Positions 63,891 through 64,000 of a stretch of DNA of 64,000 nucleotides are shown here, piece after piece. Every line of letters begins with the position of its first letter. Within the stretch, counting starts at the first letter, position 1. Below the pieces are notes generated by a model. The model saw only the letters and a list, made by a program, of their open reading frames with translations, was not told the DNA's origin and made no database searches. The position numbers and the translations under genes were made by a program. This DNA is from Undaria pinnatifida (lineage: Eukaryota > Sar > Phaeophyceae > Laminariales > Alariaceae): positions 11,617,973 through 11,681,972 of the forward strand of contig JABAKD010000010.1 of the NCBI GenBank assembly GCA_012845835.1. Reading direction: 5' to 3'.

Positions 63891-64000
63891 AGGGGACGTG
63901 TCAGAAAGTGCAACGGCACGCGCGCACCATGATGATAATTGCACTGGTGGTGTCGTACACGCGTTTCCTATTAAGTAGAAGGTAGACAACGATATCGTAT

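Overview
The window is nuclear DNA from a eukaryote with long, repeat-filled introns and intergenic space. Every splice site that can be tested is GT-AG. There is no operon, ribosome-binding-site or prokaryotic gene organisation. I saw no taxon-specific marker. A large-genome protist or alga, for example a photosynthetic stramenopile, would fit, but that is only an inference.

One gene is recognised with confidence. It lies on the minus strand, with eleven supported exons between 50845 and 32073. It encodes a protein with two complete CaMK-type Ser/Thr kinase domains in tandem, K1 then K2, and ends with a short terminal exon and stop. The supported part is about 632 residues; the N-terminus is missing, with a possible upstream exon at 52200-52395. 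Each kinase domain is built from five exons. All four internal introns fall at equivalent places in K1 and K2: just after the helix-C Glu, after the hinge/helix-D region, after the APE block, and before the subdomain XI block. Exon lengths match exactly (135/135, 258/258, 180/180 bp) or to one codon (156/159). This indicates duplication of an intron-bearing ancestor. In the intron before the last K2 domain exon, the 5' edge of that exon with its splice acceptor is copied three more times in decayed form.

The rest is mobile and satellite DNA. At 18.9-27.5 kb there are six copies of a roughly 370-bp element with about 84-bp terminal direct repeats, TG...CA ends, a primer-binding-like site, a purine tract and a large nested hairpin. 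Five copies have perfect 4-bp target duplications. It looks like a terminal-repeat retrotransposon in miniature (TRIM). One copy sits inside a polyA-tailed retroposon that is itself flanked by a 52-bp direct repeat. Another sits inside a third repeat family, and intact sites for both occur nearby. Other dispersed families (labels are mine) are Rep-A (2.7, 33.1, 37.7 kb), inverted-repeat Rep-B (many copies), Rep-C, retroposon Rep-D, Rep-E with an amplified 84-bp module at 29.3-29.9 kb, Rep-G, Rep-H, Rep-J and a CAA-associated module, Rep-M.

By region: 1-10 kb holds microsatellites, poly-G, telomere-like repeats, a tRNA-derived repeat and copia-like 3' ends. 10-18 kb holds Rep-E, an array of units with an AAGCTT core, Rep-B and G-rich arrays. 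18-28 kb is the TRIM/retroposon nest. 28-32 kb holds Rep-E satellite and tandem duplications. 32-52.4 kb is the kinase gene with repeat-filled introns. 52-64 kb holds Rep-C, Rep-H, large AGT and CAA arrays, palindromes and a degenerate tandem array. A few short open frames outside the kinase gene are listed at low confidence; none is recognised.
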